Shown: piece by piece, positions 6,189 through 13,673 of the stretch
Numbering within the stretch: position 1 is the first letter of the stretch
Layout of the letters: each line of letters opens with the position of its first letter
From: Bacillota bacterium
GTDB lineage: Bacteria; Bacillota; Clostridia; Lachnospirales; Lachnospiraceae
Assembly: GCA_023421505.1 (NCBI GenBank)
Contig: JAEZTJ010000023.1
Coordinates: 1-16,233, forward strand
Reading direction: 5' to 3'
DNA length: 16,233 bases
The notes under the pieces: model-generated
What the model was told of the DNA's origin: nothing
What the model saw: the letters and a program-made list of their open reading frames with translations, nothing else
Databases searched by the model: none
Position numbers and translations under genes: made by a program

Positions 6189-6314
6189 AAATAAATACTA
6201 AAAACGATTTCATCTTCACCTTTGTCACTCAATCTCTAGCTTAGAAATATTAAAGAAAACCTAAATTAGATAACAGTTCGTTTTTCTGATACAGAAATCG
6301 GATTGATCTTCTGC

Positions 6315-6342
6315 TTGCATTATTTCAGCAATTTGTTATAAT
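6315..6342 (+). promoter_or_regulatory. Promoter of candidate small RNA
   Basis: TTGCAT (6315-6320) and a consensus TATAAT (6337-6342) are separated by 16 nt. No RBS and ATG follow within the next 100 nt; a structured region and terminator do. Confidence 0.65.
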
Positions 6343-6348
6343 CATGAT

Positions 6349-6444
6349 TGAAATTAATCAAAGGACTTGGAAGGTCGGTTGATTATCCAATCAGTGAGAA
6401 TAGCTATCCTACTACTTATCAGGTCAGAGGATAGCTGTTTTTTT
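6349..6444 (+). ncRNA. Candidate ~95-nt structured small RNA
   Basis: This predicted transcript runs from the promoter at 6315-6342 to the T-run of the terminator. A first hairpin pairs TAATCAA (6355-6361) with TTGATTA (6379-6385), with GACTT/AAGGTC able to extend it inside. A short linker leads to the terminator hairpin. No known RNA family is recognised. An open frame across it would have to start at a TTG with no RBS. It lies in the otherwise empty interval between the mobilization region and sbcDC. Confidence 0.5.
6402..6444 (+). terminator. Rho-independent terminator of the small RNA
   Basis: AGCTATCC (6402-6409) and GGATAGCT (6429-6436) are perfect arms, followed by G and seven Ts. It is strongly plus-strand oriented. 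No protein gene ends before it, which supports an independent short transcript. Confidence 0.8.
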
Positions 6445-6740
6445 ATTGGTCAATTGGTTTGTTGCGATCATAAAGGTGATAAGAGTAAAAAAGCAACAGC
6501 CTACACCGTTAAAATCAATTCCATGATGTTAGCTGTTTCTTCAAATGTACTACTTGAAGACATTGCAAAAACTTTTATTTACTTGTATGGTATTATTAGT
6601 CTTGACTTAATAAGCAAAATAGTACTTGCTTTTTTATTCGTAAAACGCGACAATTTCCTAGGTGAGTTTAAGTTTTGGTCTTTATTATTCGTTAAAAGTT
6701 CACTTATCTTTATTATATACCTAATAATTACGTAAAAATA
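6445..6740 (+). other. AT-rich gap with a doubtful membrane-peptide frame
   Basis: There is no gene I would call with confidence. A plus-strand frame from an ATG near 6523 to 6735 would give ~70 residues with two hydrophobic segments (LVFVKSSLIFIIYLIIT-like end). It has no RBS, and the sRNA terminator separates it from the nearest promoter. It may be a relic or chance. Confidence 0.25.
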
Positions 6741-6769
6741 ATGCCTGCGAAATTTACTCCCGCAGGCAT
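6741..6769 (-). terminator. Terminator of the sbcDC operon
   Basis: ATGCCTGCG and CGCAGGCAT form a perfect 9-bp GC-rich stem. On the minus strand it is followed by TATTTTTACG. It lies 59 bp after the sbcC stop. Confidence 0.85.
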
Positions 6770-6827
6770 ATTGATAGTTATCAGTGGAAAGCCATTATTC
6801 ATCTGTTTCTTATGTTTTACTCTTTGC

Positions 6828-9800
6828 TTAAAAACCATTATCAATTGTAATCTTACTTCCATCCTTGGTTTTCTTGATCTTAATCTGTTGTGGAATATTT
6901 TCGACTAATTCCTCACGATGGCTTATTACTCCGACAAGCTTATTTGCCCCAGAGAGATTGATCAAAATATCCATTGCATTTTCAATTGACTTTCGGTCAA
7001 GGGTTCCGAAACCTTCATCAATAAACAATGCATCCATCTGAATGCCGCCAAGATGGGACGAAACTGTATCAGACAAGCCCAAAGCAAGACTTAGCGAAGC
7101 CTTAAAGCTTTCTCCACCGGAAAGGTTACACACAGGGCGTCTATGACCGGTAAAATTGTCAAGAACTTCTAAATCAAGGAAAGTATTTGATTTTCTTCCG
7201 AGGGAATCCTCCTGCCGATAAAGTTCATACTGTCCTTCGCTCATAGGGAGAAGTCTGCGATTGGCTGCTTTGATGATGCTGTCAAAGCCGGTAGCTTGAA
7301 TGTATTGTTCCAAGGTAATCTTACCGTTTCTGGTAGTTCCCCTTACCAGTTCATACAGTCTTGAACAAATTGATGATTCTTTCCGATACTTTTCAAGATC
7401 CGAACGCTGCCCAAGGATGTTCTTTTTCTTCTCCTCGTTTGTCTGAATACGATAGTCAACCGCGTTTTTTTGTGATCGAATATCATTAACCTTCACGTTC
7501 TGCGCTACAACTTCAGTTTGTAAGGTTTCAAGATCAATCTTTACTTTTCCCTCGGCATCTGCCGAAGCTTGCTTAAGCTGTACAGAATTTGTTTCAACTA
7601 CTCTATTGTATTCGTTTATCTTGTTATCTGAGGAAGCGATATCTTCTTCGCTTACAAGGTACCCCAGGAACTGATCCACATCATCAAATAGCTGGGCTGT
7701 CAGGACATCCGTGAATTTCTCATGAAGCTTGGCAGCATCTTCCTTCAACCTTACGAGAGTGTTATTCAAAGTACTGATGGATGAAGAAATCTCATTCTCC
7801 TTCTTATCGGCAGCGTCCTTCTCTTCCCTTGCCTTATTAATCGCCGCCATAAGTTCTTCCGCTTCCTTTAGTGCCTTGTCGCGAGCAGTTTTCGCTACCT
7901 CCCAGTCAGTATAAGGAAGCTTATCCAGAGCATTAAGCAGGGCGCTTTTCGCCGCAAGAGCTGTTTTGATTTCCTGCATTCTTAAAGCAAGATCCTCCTG
8001 CCGGGACTTCAGAATTTCGGAATCCTTCCCTCGTGCTTCCTCCAACTCTTCTGTTGCCTTCGTCAGGATTCCGCAGTCTTTTATCAGTGCAAGCTCCTGA
8101 GTTGTATTTTCACCTATTGTCTTCATTATCTCAGTCTGCTCTATTTTAATAAGTTCAGTCAATTCTTCCAGGTTCTTGTTTCCTACATTCATAACTCTAT
8201 ATAGACTGTTTTCGAGGCAGTCGAGGATTGCTATTCGAAGCTGATCTTCCAAAGCTTGAATCGCTGACCGAATTTTTTCTACTGTAATAAGTGCCTCATT
8301 CTTCTCTCTATTAGCCTTCTCTTCTGCAGTCTGTAACTCTTTGAATTCTGCTTCCGTAACAGCCTTCTCAGGAAGTATGGCAAGCTCAGGATGATGAACT
8401 GATCCACAAACTGGACATTTTGTTCCTTCCGATAAATCCTTTGCCAGCAAACCTGCACGACAGTTGTCAAGGATGATTTCTGCCTTGATGCGGTGCTCCA
8501 CAGCCCTTTTATATTTATCTTGCTTTTCTTCAAAGGCTTCCGTCTCTATTACAATGGATTTCTTCTTTTCCGTAAAATCCCTTAACCGTTCCGTTATTAT
8601 AACGTCAATATTAACCTTAAGAGACTGCAGCTTTTCACCAAGACTCAGAGCCTTGTTGTATTCCTCCGGTCTATTCTTTAATTCAGCAATTGTTACCGTC
8701 AACGCTGCAATCTTATCTCGTAAAGCCTTTTCCGTTTCCTTTAATTTTTCCTCTTCCAAGGAAATCGACTTCTCAGCTTCCTTCAAGCCAGCTACCTGCC
8801 CTGCAAGCTCATCACGCTGTTCGTATCGCTCCTTGTCCTCATCAATTTTGTCAGCCTGTGTCTTAAGATTTTGAGCCTTTCCCTCTTCCTTAAGGCCTTC
8901 CTCCAGAATGGCCTTTGTTTCTTCAGCCCGTGCCTTTGCTTTCTCCAGAGCATTCGATTTATCAGTTATCTCCTGCTCAGCAGCCGCGGCATCTCCCTGT
9001 TTTGCAATCCAGGCATCGCATGACGGCTTAACCTTGTGCAATGCAGATTTCTGGCGTTCAACGGTAGCAGAGAGTTCCATAATCTCTGCTTTACGCTGAT
9101 CAAGCTCCTCTTTTTGATTCGTCAGAGCCTGACATCGGTCAATAAATTCATTATTCGTTTTGGCCGTTGCTAACACATCTTTTTTGCAGTTGAGTGTGTC
9201 CTCGGCCTCATTAAGAGCCTTGCCGATTTCCACATTTACTTTCTTGTCTTCGGATATGATCCGATCAACAAGATCAATTATCTCATCCAAGTTCCAGGCA
9301 CTGTTAGCTCCTCGAGCCCGCTGCTGCAGAGAACACAGCTCCTCCTTAAGTTCACTTTCCTCAGCAGCAACCACATCAGTAAAGTACTGGACAATACTGT
9401 TCTCTGCGTTCTTACGCTTCACACAAGAAGCGTCCATTCTATCCTTGAGCTTATACTCAATATTCTTATAGCTGCCGGTCATGAAGATCGTACGAAGAAT
9501 CACTGTTCGCTCCTCAGTTTTAGCATTGAGCAAATCCCAAAATTCCCCTTGCGCAATCATGGCAATTTGCTTAAACTGCTTGGAATCTATATGAAGAAGC
9601 TCCTGAACCGCCACTTCAACTTCTCTAATTCCCTCTACCGGTTTTTCACCCTCGCAATATAAAACCGCCTTCTCTTTTTCAGTAACGATACCCTCACCAC
9701 GCTGCTTCTGCCGATCGTAGGAAGGGCTCCTGTAAATATGATAGTTCTTTCCCTGGTGTGAAAAATAAAAATCCACAAAGCTTTCTGCGCTGTCCTTAGC

Positions 9801-10013
9801 ATATTCACTCCTTAGATTCTTGGTGTCGCGATGGCACCCGCTAGCCTCCCCATACAAAGCAAAACATATAGCATCAAAAATCGTTGTTTTTCCGGCACCG
9901 GTATCCCCGGAAATTAAAAACAGCCCTTTGCTTTCAAACTGTCTAAAGTCTATCTCAGGCATCGTATCTGCGTATGGACCAAAAGCACTTACTATCAACT
10001 TAGTTGGTTTCAA
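6828..10013 (-). CDS. sbcC: Exonuclease subunit SbcC (Rad50-like ATPase)
   Basis: SbcC is the ATPase/SMC-like subunit of the SbcCD nuclease. That complex opens and degrades hairpins, cruciforms and blocked DNA ends. The N-terminus KLIVSAFGPYADTMPEIDF is typical of clostridial SbcC. Walker A is GDTGAGKT (~36-43), with the Q-loop Gln at ~155. Long coiled coils flank the zinc hook CPVC (~533-536). Signature LSGGES (~964-969), Walker B DALFIDEG (~994-1001) and a switch His in VISHRE close the ATPase. Length (1061 aa) is normal. The start is taken as TTG at 10013, giving the family's M-K-P-T-K N-terminus; TTG at 10037 and GTG at 10022 are alternatives. It overlaps sbcD by 14 bp, so translation is coupled. 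Confidence 0.95.
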   Translation of the reverse strand: MKPTKLIVSAFGPYADTMPEIDFRQFESKGLFLISGDTGAGKTTIFDAICFALYGEASGCHRDTKNLRSEYAKDSAESFVDFYFSHQGKNYHIYRSPSYDRQKQRGEGIVTEKEKAVLYCEGEKPVEGIREVEVAVQELLHIDSKQFKQIAMIAQGEFWDLLNAKTEERTVILRTIFMTGSYKNIEYKLKDRMDASCVKRKNAENSIVQYFTDVVAAEESELKEELCSLQQRARGANSAWNLDEIIDLVDRIISEDKKVNVEIGKALNEAEDTLNCKKDVLATAKTNNEFIDRCQALTNQKEELDQRKAEIMELSATVERQKSALHKVKPSCDAWIAKQGDAAAAEQEITDKSNALEKAKARAEETKAILEEGLKEEGKAQNLKTQADKIDEDKERYEQRDELAGQVAGLKEAEKSISLEEEKLKETEKALRDKIAALTVTIAELKNRPEEYNKALSLGEKLQSLKVNIDVIITERLRDFTEKKKSIVIETEAFEEKQDKYKRAVEHRIKAEIILDNCRAGLLAKDLSEGTKCPVCGSVHHPELAILPEKAVTEAEFKELQTAEEKANREKNEALITVEKIRSAIQALEDQLRIAILDCLENSLYRVMNVGNKNLEELTELIKIEQTEIMKTIGENTTQELALIKDCGILTKATEELEEARGKDSEILKSRQEDLALRMQEIKTALAAKSALLNALDKLPYTDWEVAKTARDKALKEAEELMAAINKAREEKDAADKKENEISSSISTLNNTLVRLKEDAAKLHEKFTDVLTAQLFDDVDQFLGYLVSEEDIASSDNKINEYNRVVETNSVQLKQASADAEGKVKIDLETLQTEVVAQNVKVNDIRSQKNAVDYRIQTNEEKKKNILGQRSDLEKYRKESSICSRLYELVRGTTRNGKITLEQYIQATGFDSIIKAANRRLLPMSEGQYELYRQEDSLGRKSNTFLDLEVLDNFTGHRRPVCNLSGGESFKASLSLALGLSDTVSSHLGGIQMDALFIDEGFGTLDRKSIENAMDILINLSGANKLVGVISHREELVENIPQQIKIKKTKDGSKITIDNGF

Positions 10014-11157
10014 AAACAACACCTGCCTCTCTTGCAACCTCTTTCATAATCTTCATTTCTTCTTCGTTAATATCGCATCCATATATAAGATGGTAAAATT
10101 CATTTATGAGATCAGGAAAAGATTTGTCTTCTGCAATCCGGGTAATATCTACCTGCTCAATCTCTCTGGTATGAGCATTATCGTAGTCTATCTTAATTGT
10201 ATTGGGATAATATTGCTGAATGATTCCCATAGCATCATTAATGGTGTCTTCATCTGTCAACGTCACATAAATAAAATCGTCCGGAACTTTTATGTTCTTC
10301 TTATCAAGAAGTTGCTCCATTTTTCCCTTTAAGTGGCGCATGTCTCTCAGTGGTTTAAGTTTTATAAGCTCGATTTCAACTTCACCCTTTTTGCCAATTG
10401 TAATGATTGGGACAGATTTTTCATTATTTACCTCGCTCAATGAATACTTAAGCGGTGATCCCGAATATCTAATCTCCTCATTAACGATCTTCTGAGGAGA
10501 ATGAATATGTCCAAGTGCTACATAATCAAAACCCTGAAAGCACTCGAGACCAATTTTCTCAACGAGCCCGACATTTTGAACAGCTACACTTTCCGATCCC
10601 CCCATAACCGGTTCCGCCCCTTTACCGGCTACAAATTGATGAGCTACCAGTATATTTCGTTCATTCTCATCGATTTGTGCATGTCCGAGGATAATTTTGA
10701 CCGCGTCATTGTAAGTTACTATTTGTTCTTCTGGAAAAAAATGCTTTACCTGAGAAGCCTTTACAAATGGTAACAAATATATATTGATGTTACCGACAGT
10801 ATCCTTGCATGTCTGCTTGTACAAAACACCTTCATATTTTGCAGAGATATATAACTCATTTGCTTCAAAAAGAATACTACCAAAGTTCAATCGTTCATCC
10901 GAATCATGATTACCACTTATAATGAACGTTTTTACTTTCATTGATGCCAATCTGCATATAAAATAGTCAAATAATCTAACCGCATCCTCGCTAGGAATTG
11001 ATTTATCATAGACGTCACCCGCTATCAGAACTGCATCGACATTCTGTTTCTTAACGATTTCCATTAACTGATCAAGTATATATCTCTGATCTTCAATCAA
11101 ACTAAAATCACCAAGTGGTTTGCCGATATGGAGATCGCCTAAATGTAATAGCTTCAT
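10000..11157 (-). CDS. sbcD: Exonuclease subunit SbcD (Mre11-like nuclease)
   Basis: SbcD is the metal-dependent phosphoesterase subunit that cuts DNA in the SbcCD complex. Motifs appear in order: GDLHIG (D8, H10), GDVYD (D48), GNHDS (N83, H84), VAHQF (H173) and ALGHIHS (H217, H219). All metal ligands are present. The 385-aa length is usual. The ATG follows GGAGAGG. Residues ~270-360 form the C-terminal domain expected to cap the SbcC ATPase. A TATAGT lies ~45 bp upstream without a good -35, so expression may also come from the 221-aa gene 63 bp upstream. Confidence 0.95.
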   Translation of the reverse strand: MKLLHLGDLHIGKPLGDFSLIEDQRYILDQLMEIVKKQNVDAVLIAGDVYDKSIPSEDAVRLFDYFICRLASMKVKTFIISGNHDSDERLNFGSILFEANELYISAKYEGVLYKQTCKDTVGNINIYLLPFVKASQVKHFFPEEQIVTYNDAVKIILGHAQIDENERNILVAHQFVAGKGAEPVMGGSESVAVQNVGLVEKIGLECFQGFDYVALGHIHSPQKIVNEEIRYSGSPLKYSLSEVNNEKSVPIITIGKKGEVEIELIKLKPLRDMRHLKGKMEQLLDKKNIKVPDDFIYVTLTDEDTINDAMGIIQQYYPNTIKIDYDNAHTREIEQVDITRIAEDKSFPDLINEFYHLIYGCDINEEEMKIMKEVAREAGVVFETN

Positions 11158-11220
11158 ATGTAATACCTCTCCTTCTTCTAATTACTATATCATTCATTTC
11201 TTTGTAAGGGTCGAGATTAA

Positions 11221-11886
11221 TCATTCAGGATACTTGTTAATCCAGTTTTCACCTTCATACTCATCAATTTGTTTAGAAATTTTATTAAGAAATTCCACTA
11301 ATAATCTATTGCCTTCGGTATTTTGTGCAAACCATACATTTGCCCTTCCAAACCCATATGCCGCACCGGTCTGCTTCCTTGGAACGTTCCATACTGTCTT
11401 TCTGCTACGTTCACTTACAGGTAACAATACACAATCATACTCTTTTGCTATGACATTATACCATTGAACTTCTTCATCATCCCCAGATGAAAAGACTGCT
11501 TTATGATAAACACGGTATACGGTAGCATGTTTGTACCATCCAACGATTGTGGTAAACCGATGTGCTGGTTGAGTGGCACAATAAATAACAAGAACGTCCT
11601 CTACTGCTTCTTCTTTATTGTAAAGTTCACAACCCTCAATTTTTTCAATATGTAACTGATTTGATTTCTCACCCAGAGATTTTGTCTCAACAAAACCAAG
11701 ACAATACCTCCCGGCTGGAAACCTATCATCATCAAAAGTCATATCCGCTGGGTCAAAATTATATTTTTCATGTCCATCTTTGTTATCCCTCACATAAGAG
11801 CCTCCACCGATTGGCTCATCAATAAGTGATCCAAAATTGCCTTTATAATACTTCATCCAAGCAATGTTACAAAATAGCATTCTCAT
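11221..11886 (-). CDS. Conserved 221-aa protein with GWYK.ATVYR motif
   Basis: The N-terminus MRMLFCNIAWMKYYKGNFG and the central IVGWYKHATVYRVYHKAVF match a pattern I recall from uncharacterised bacterial proteins near helicases or restriction-type genes. I know of no demonstrated activity. Other visible blocks are YCLGFVETK, the beta-type VLVIYCATQPAHRF, and FGRANVWFAQ. The protein is soluble and appears full length. The ATG at 11886 lies ~13 nt after AAAGGATG, a rather long spacing. The gene overlaps the last 20 bp of the helicase remnant upstream, indicating former translational coupling. It is followed after 63 bp by sbcD. A role as helper to the lost helicase is inferred from the overlap. 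Confidence 0.8.
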   Translation of the reverse strand: MRMLFCNIAWMKYYKGNFGSLIDEPIGGGSYVRDNKDGHEKYNFDPADMTFDDDRFPAGRYCLGFVETKSLGEKSNQLHIEKIEGCELYNKEEAVEDVLVIYCATQPAHRFTTIVGWYKHATVYRVYHKAVFSSGDDEEVQWYNVIAKEYDCVLLPVSERSRKTVWNVPRKQTGAAYGFGRANVWFAQNTEGNRLLVEFLNKISKQIDEYEGENWINKYPE

Positions 11887-12595
11887 TCGAAAAAGTCATC
11901 CTTTCTTTAGAATATGGACTCAGATTAATAAACAATTTCTTCAGTTCACCGCTATCATCAAACTCCCTGAACAGATACTCCAATAATTCCTCCTACCTTG
12001 TTTGTCCCATTGTAAGACGATAAAGGGATAATATCTTAATCAGTCTTTCATAGTTGATCTCATCTTTACTCAATGGGTACATCGGTACAATTCTTTCTAT
12101 TTTTATTTCTTGGTCTTTTCCCATACACCAGTAAGGTACAAGGTCAGAATGTTCCTGCATTTTTTCTACTTCGGCAGCAGCATCGAACATCTCATTCCAT
12201 ATCCTCTCATTGAAATGTATGTCTCTATATTTTTCCGCAATATTCTGACGGATGGCCAGACATTTGAAACGGTTGATTCTACCTTCTCTCTGTCCAAATC
12301 AATTAGGTTGCTTGGAAGGTTCCAATGCATGATTTTCCTGCAGTAGTTATGAAAATCAAGTCCTTCCTTGCCAATTGATGTTGTAGCTAAGACAAAGGGA
12401 CGTAAAGGAGAGTTAAAAGCATTCCGGATGTTCTTTACGATTTATCTTCTTTGCATCGTCGCCTTCCCCTTTGGTAAAGCCTACTGCATAGTATGACCAC
12501 ATTTTCATACTCTTTGATTTATTATCAATCATCCTGTTTTTAAAGTTAAGGTAAGTATCAACTGTATAAGTTCTCAAGAACAACACCTCATATGA
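11867..12595 (-). pseudogene. C-terminal remnant of an SF2 helicase, multiply broken
   Basis: Three frames must be joined to read it. They give VDTYLNFKNRMIDNKSKSMK...YYAVGFTKGEG, then FVLATTSIGKEGLDFHNYCR...IMHWNLPSN, then QREGRINRFKCLAIRQNI, and on to LVPYWCMGKDQ and ERIVPMYPLSKDEINYERL. The TTSIGKEGLDF and QREGRINR blocks match motifs V and VI of superfamily 2 helicases. One-base shifts occur near 12440 and 12293. An amber codon at 11993-11995 (probably from CAG) interrupts the end, after which the frame continues EELLEYLFREFDDSGELKKL to 11867. Everything upstream of ~12595 is missing, including the ATPase core. It probably belonged to a defence or restriction-type helicase operon. Confidence 0.85.
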
Positions 12596-12616
12596 TTAAT
12601 TTATCATACAAGGTGT
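12583..12616. repeat. Imperfect 14-bp inverted repeat at the helicase breakpoint
   Basis: ACACCTCATATGAT (12583-12596) and ATCATACAAGGTGT (12603-12616) pair with two mismatches around a 6-nt loop. No T-run follows on either strand. It sits exactly where helicase homology stops, downstream of a strong -10. It could be an operator, an attenuator hairpin or a scar from the deletion. Confidence 0.45.
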
Positions 12617-12673
12617 CCCATATAATGGATTTGTAACTCTTTTTTTCACACTAGAAAATAAACTCTTTAATAC

Positions 12674-12702
12674 ATTATACCAAATATTTCTACATGAAGT
12701 AA
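12674..12702 (-). promoter_or_regulatory. Extended -10 promoter candidate
   Basis: On the minus strand TGGTATAAT gives an extended -10 with a consensus hexamer (12674-12679). A poor TTACTT lies 17 nt upstream. It would transcribe into the helicase remnant and the 221-aa gene. The rest of the 172-bp gap after the VWA gene holds no other signal. Confidence 0.5.
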
Positions 12703-12767
12703 CATTATTTACATATTCTTGGAAGTATTATTTTTGTCACAGATAGCATTTATCAAAATGTCATATA

Positions 12768-13412
12768 CTATTTTCTTTCTTTATAGTCTCTCTCTACTTC
12801 TTCCTTCCATCCCCTGCTAATTTTTCCTTCTGAACGGCAGCAGGAAATTGCCATATTCATAGCTTTATAATTCAGTTCAGTTCCAACGGAATCCGCCACA
12901 AAGTTCGTTGCATACTCCTCATCGATGCCGACCTGCTTCGCAGTTTCAACGGCATCAATATTTGCTCCCAGGAAAATAAACTCCCATTTGTAACGGTCTT
13001 TCTGACGCTGAATCATTTTTCTAATTGTATCATAGGAATATTCCTTGCTGGAATTCTCATAGCCATCTGTTGTAATGACAAAGAGAACCTTGCCAGCTCT
13101 GTCCTCATCCTTTGCATACTTCTGAACATTCCCCATGTAGTGAATTGTTTGACCAATGGCATCCAGTAAGGCCGTGCAACCACGTACATAGTATTCCTTA
13201 TCCGTCATTTTCTTAACTTCCTGTATGGACGTCCGTTGGTTAATCATCTCAACCTTGTCATCAAATAACACTGTTGTTATATTCGCTTCACCTTCTTCTG
13301 TCTTCTGTTTCTCAATCATAGAATTGTAGCCTCCGATGGTATCCGACTCCAGTCCTGACATTGATCCACTACGATCCAAAATGAAAACTAACTCCGTTAA
13401 ATTCTTCTTCAT
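12768..13412 (-). CDS. Stand-alone von Willebrand factor A domain protein
   Basis: This 214-aa protein is essentially a single VWA domain. The metal-ion-dependent adhesion site is complete: DRSGS (D13, S15, S17), T80 in RGCTALLDA and D116 in TTDGYEN. Such domains bind partners through a divalent metal. Cytoplasmic single-domain forms occur with stress (Ter-type) systems, AAA+ ATPases and some defence loci. There is no signal peptide or membrane anchor. The ATG follows AGGGGG at 8 nt. No AAA+ or kinase partner gene is in the window, so its partner is missing, distant or displaced by the IS66 insertion just upstream. Confidence 0.9.
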   Translation of the reverse strand: MKKNLTELVFILDRSGSMSGLESDTIGGYNSMIEKQKTEEGEANITTVLFDDKVEMINQRTSIQEVKKMTDKEYYVRGCTALLDAIGQTIHYMGNVQKYAKDEDRAGKVLFVITTDGYENSSKEYSYDTIRKMIQRQKDRYKWEFIFLGANIDAVETAKQVGIDEEYATNFVADSVGTELNYKAMNMAISCCRSEGKISRGWKEEVERDYKERK

Positions 13413-13430
13413 AAAGAAAACCCCCTAAAA

Positions 13431-13487
13431 TATATTATTCTTTCCTGACATGCCTTTGCATCTCCGGTATAGGAATAGAATAATATA
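13431..13487 (-). promoter_or_regulatory. Long inverted repeat in the VWA gene leader
   Basis: TATATTATTCTTTCC (13431-13445) and GGAATAGAATAATATA (13472-13487) pair along ~15 bp with one bulge; GATGC/GCAT pairs in the loop. It starts 19 bp before the VWA start codon, right beside the RBS. It may act as an operator or leader hairpin. A further small hairpin (GGAGC/GCTCC, 13538-13552) lies in the rest of the 180-bp gap before the IS element. Confidence 0.45.
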
Positions 13488-13592
13488 ATTCAGAAGGTTT
13501 ATGGTCGTTCTAAAAGCGACATCTGAGGTTCCTTGCAGGAGCTTTATGCTCCCAACAATGGTTGTTCGTGTGTAAAAAGAGCTTCATTAATC

Positions 13593-13613
13593 GTAAGCGC
13601 CTAATTTCGGGGT
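13593..13613 (+). repeat. IS66 terminal inverted repeat, left
   Basis: This 21-bp end begins GTAAGCGCCTAATTT. It matches the reverse complement of 16213-16233 except at two positions. Confidence 0.9.
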
Positions 13614-13626
13614 ATGCCTAAGAAAA

Positions 13627-13657
13627 ATTCCGGATTCTATTGCTAGAATTCCGGAAT
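13627..13657 (-). terminator. Terminator after tnpC
   Basis: ATTCCGGA and TCCGGAAT, extended by TTCT/AGAA with a one-base bulge, form a strong hairpin. On the minus strand it is followed by TTTTTCTTAGG. It begins 9 bp after the tnpC stop and overlaps the left internal dyad repeat. Confidence 0.8.
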
Positions 13658-13673
13658 GCGAGCATTTTACTCC
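13653..13673 (-). repeat. IS66 internal dyad repeat, left copy
   Basis: GGAATGCGAGCATTTTACTC, plus a final C, is the inverted counterpart of 16151-16172 and 16119-16139. The core is AATGC-NN-GCATT. It covers the tnpC stop codon (13667-13669). Confidence 0.8.

Noticed and set aside
6367..6735. 122-residue plus-strand frame with hydrophobic end
   Set aside because: It starts at a TTG inside the small-RNA hairpin and runs through a strong terminator. Only the last ~70 residues are even possible.
8464..8874. 136-residue plus-strand frame inside sbcC
   Set aside because: It is serine-rich and antisense to a coiled coil, a typical shadow of the real gene.
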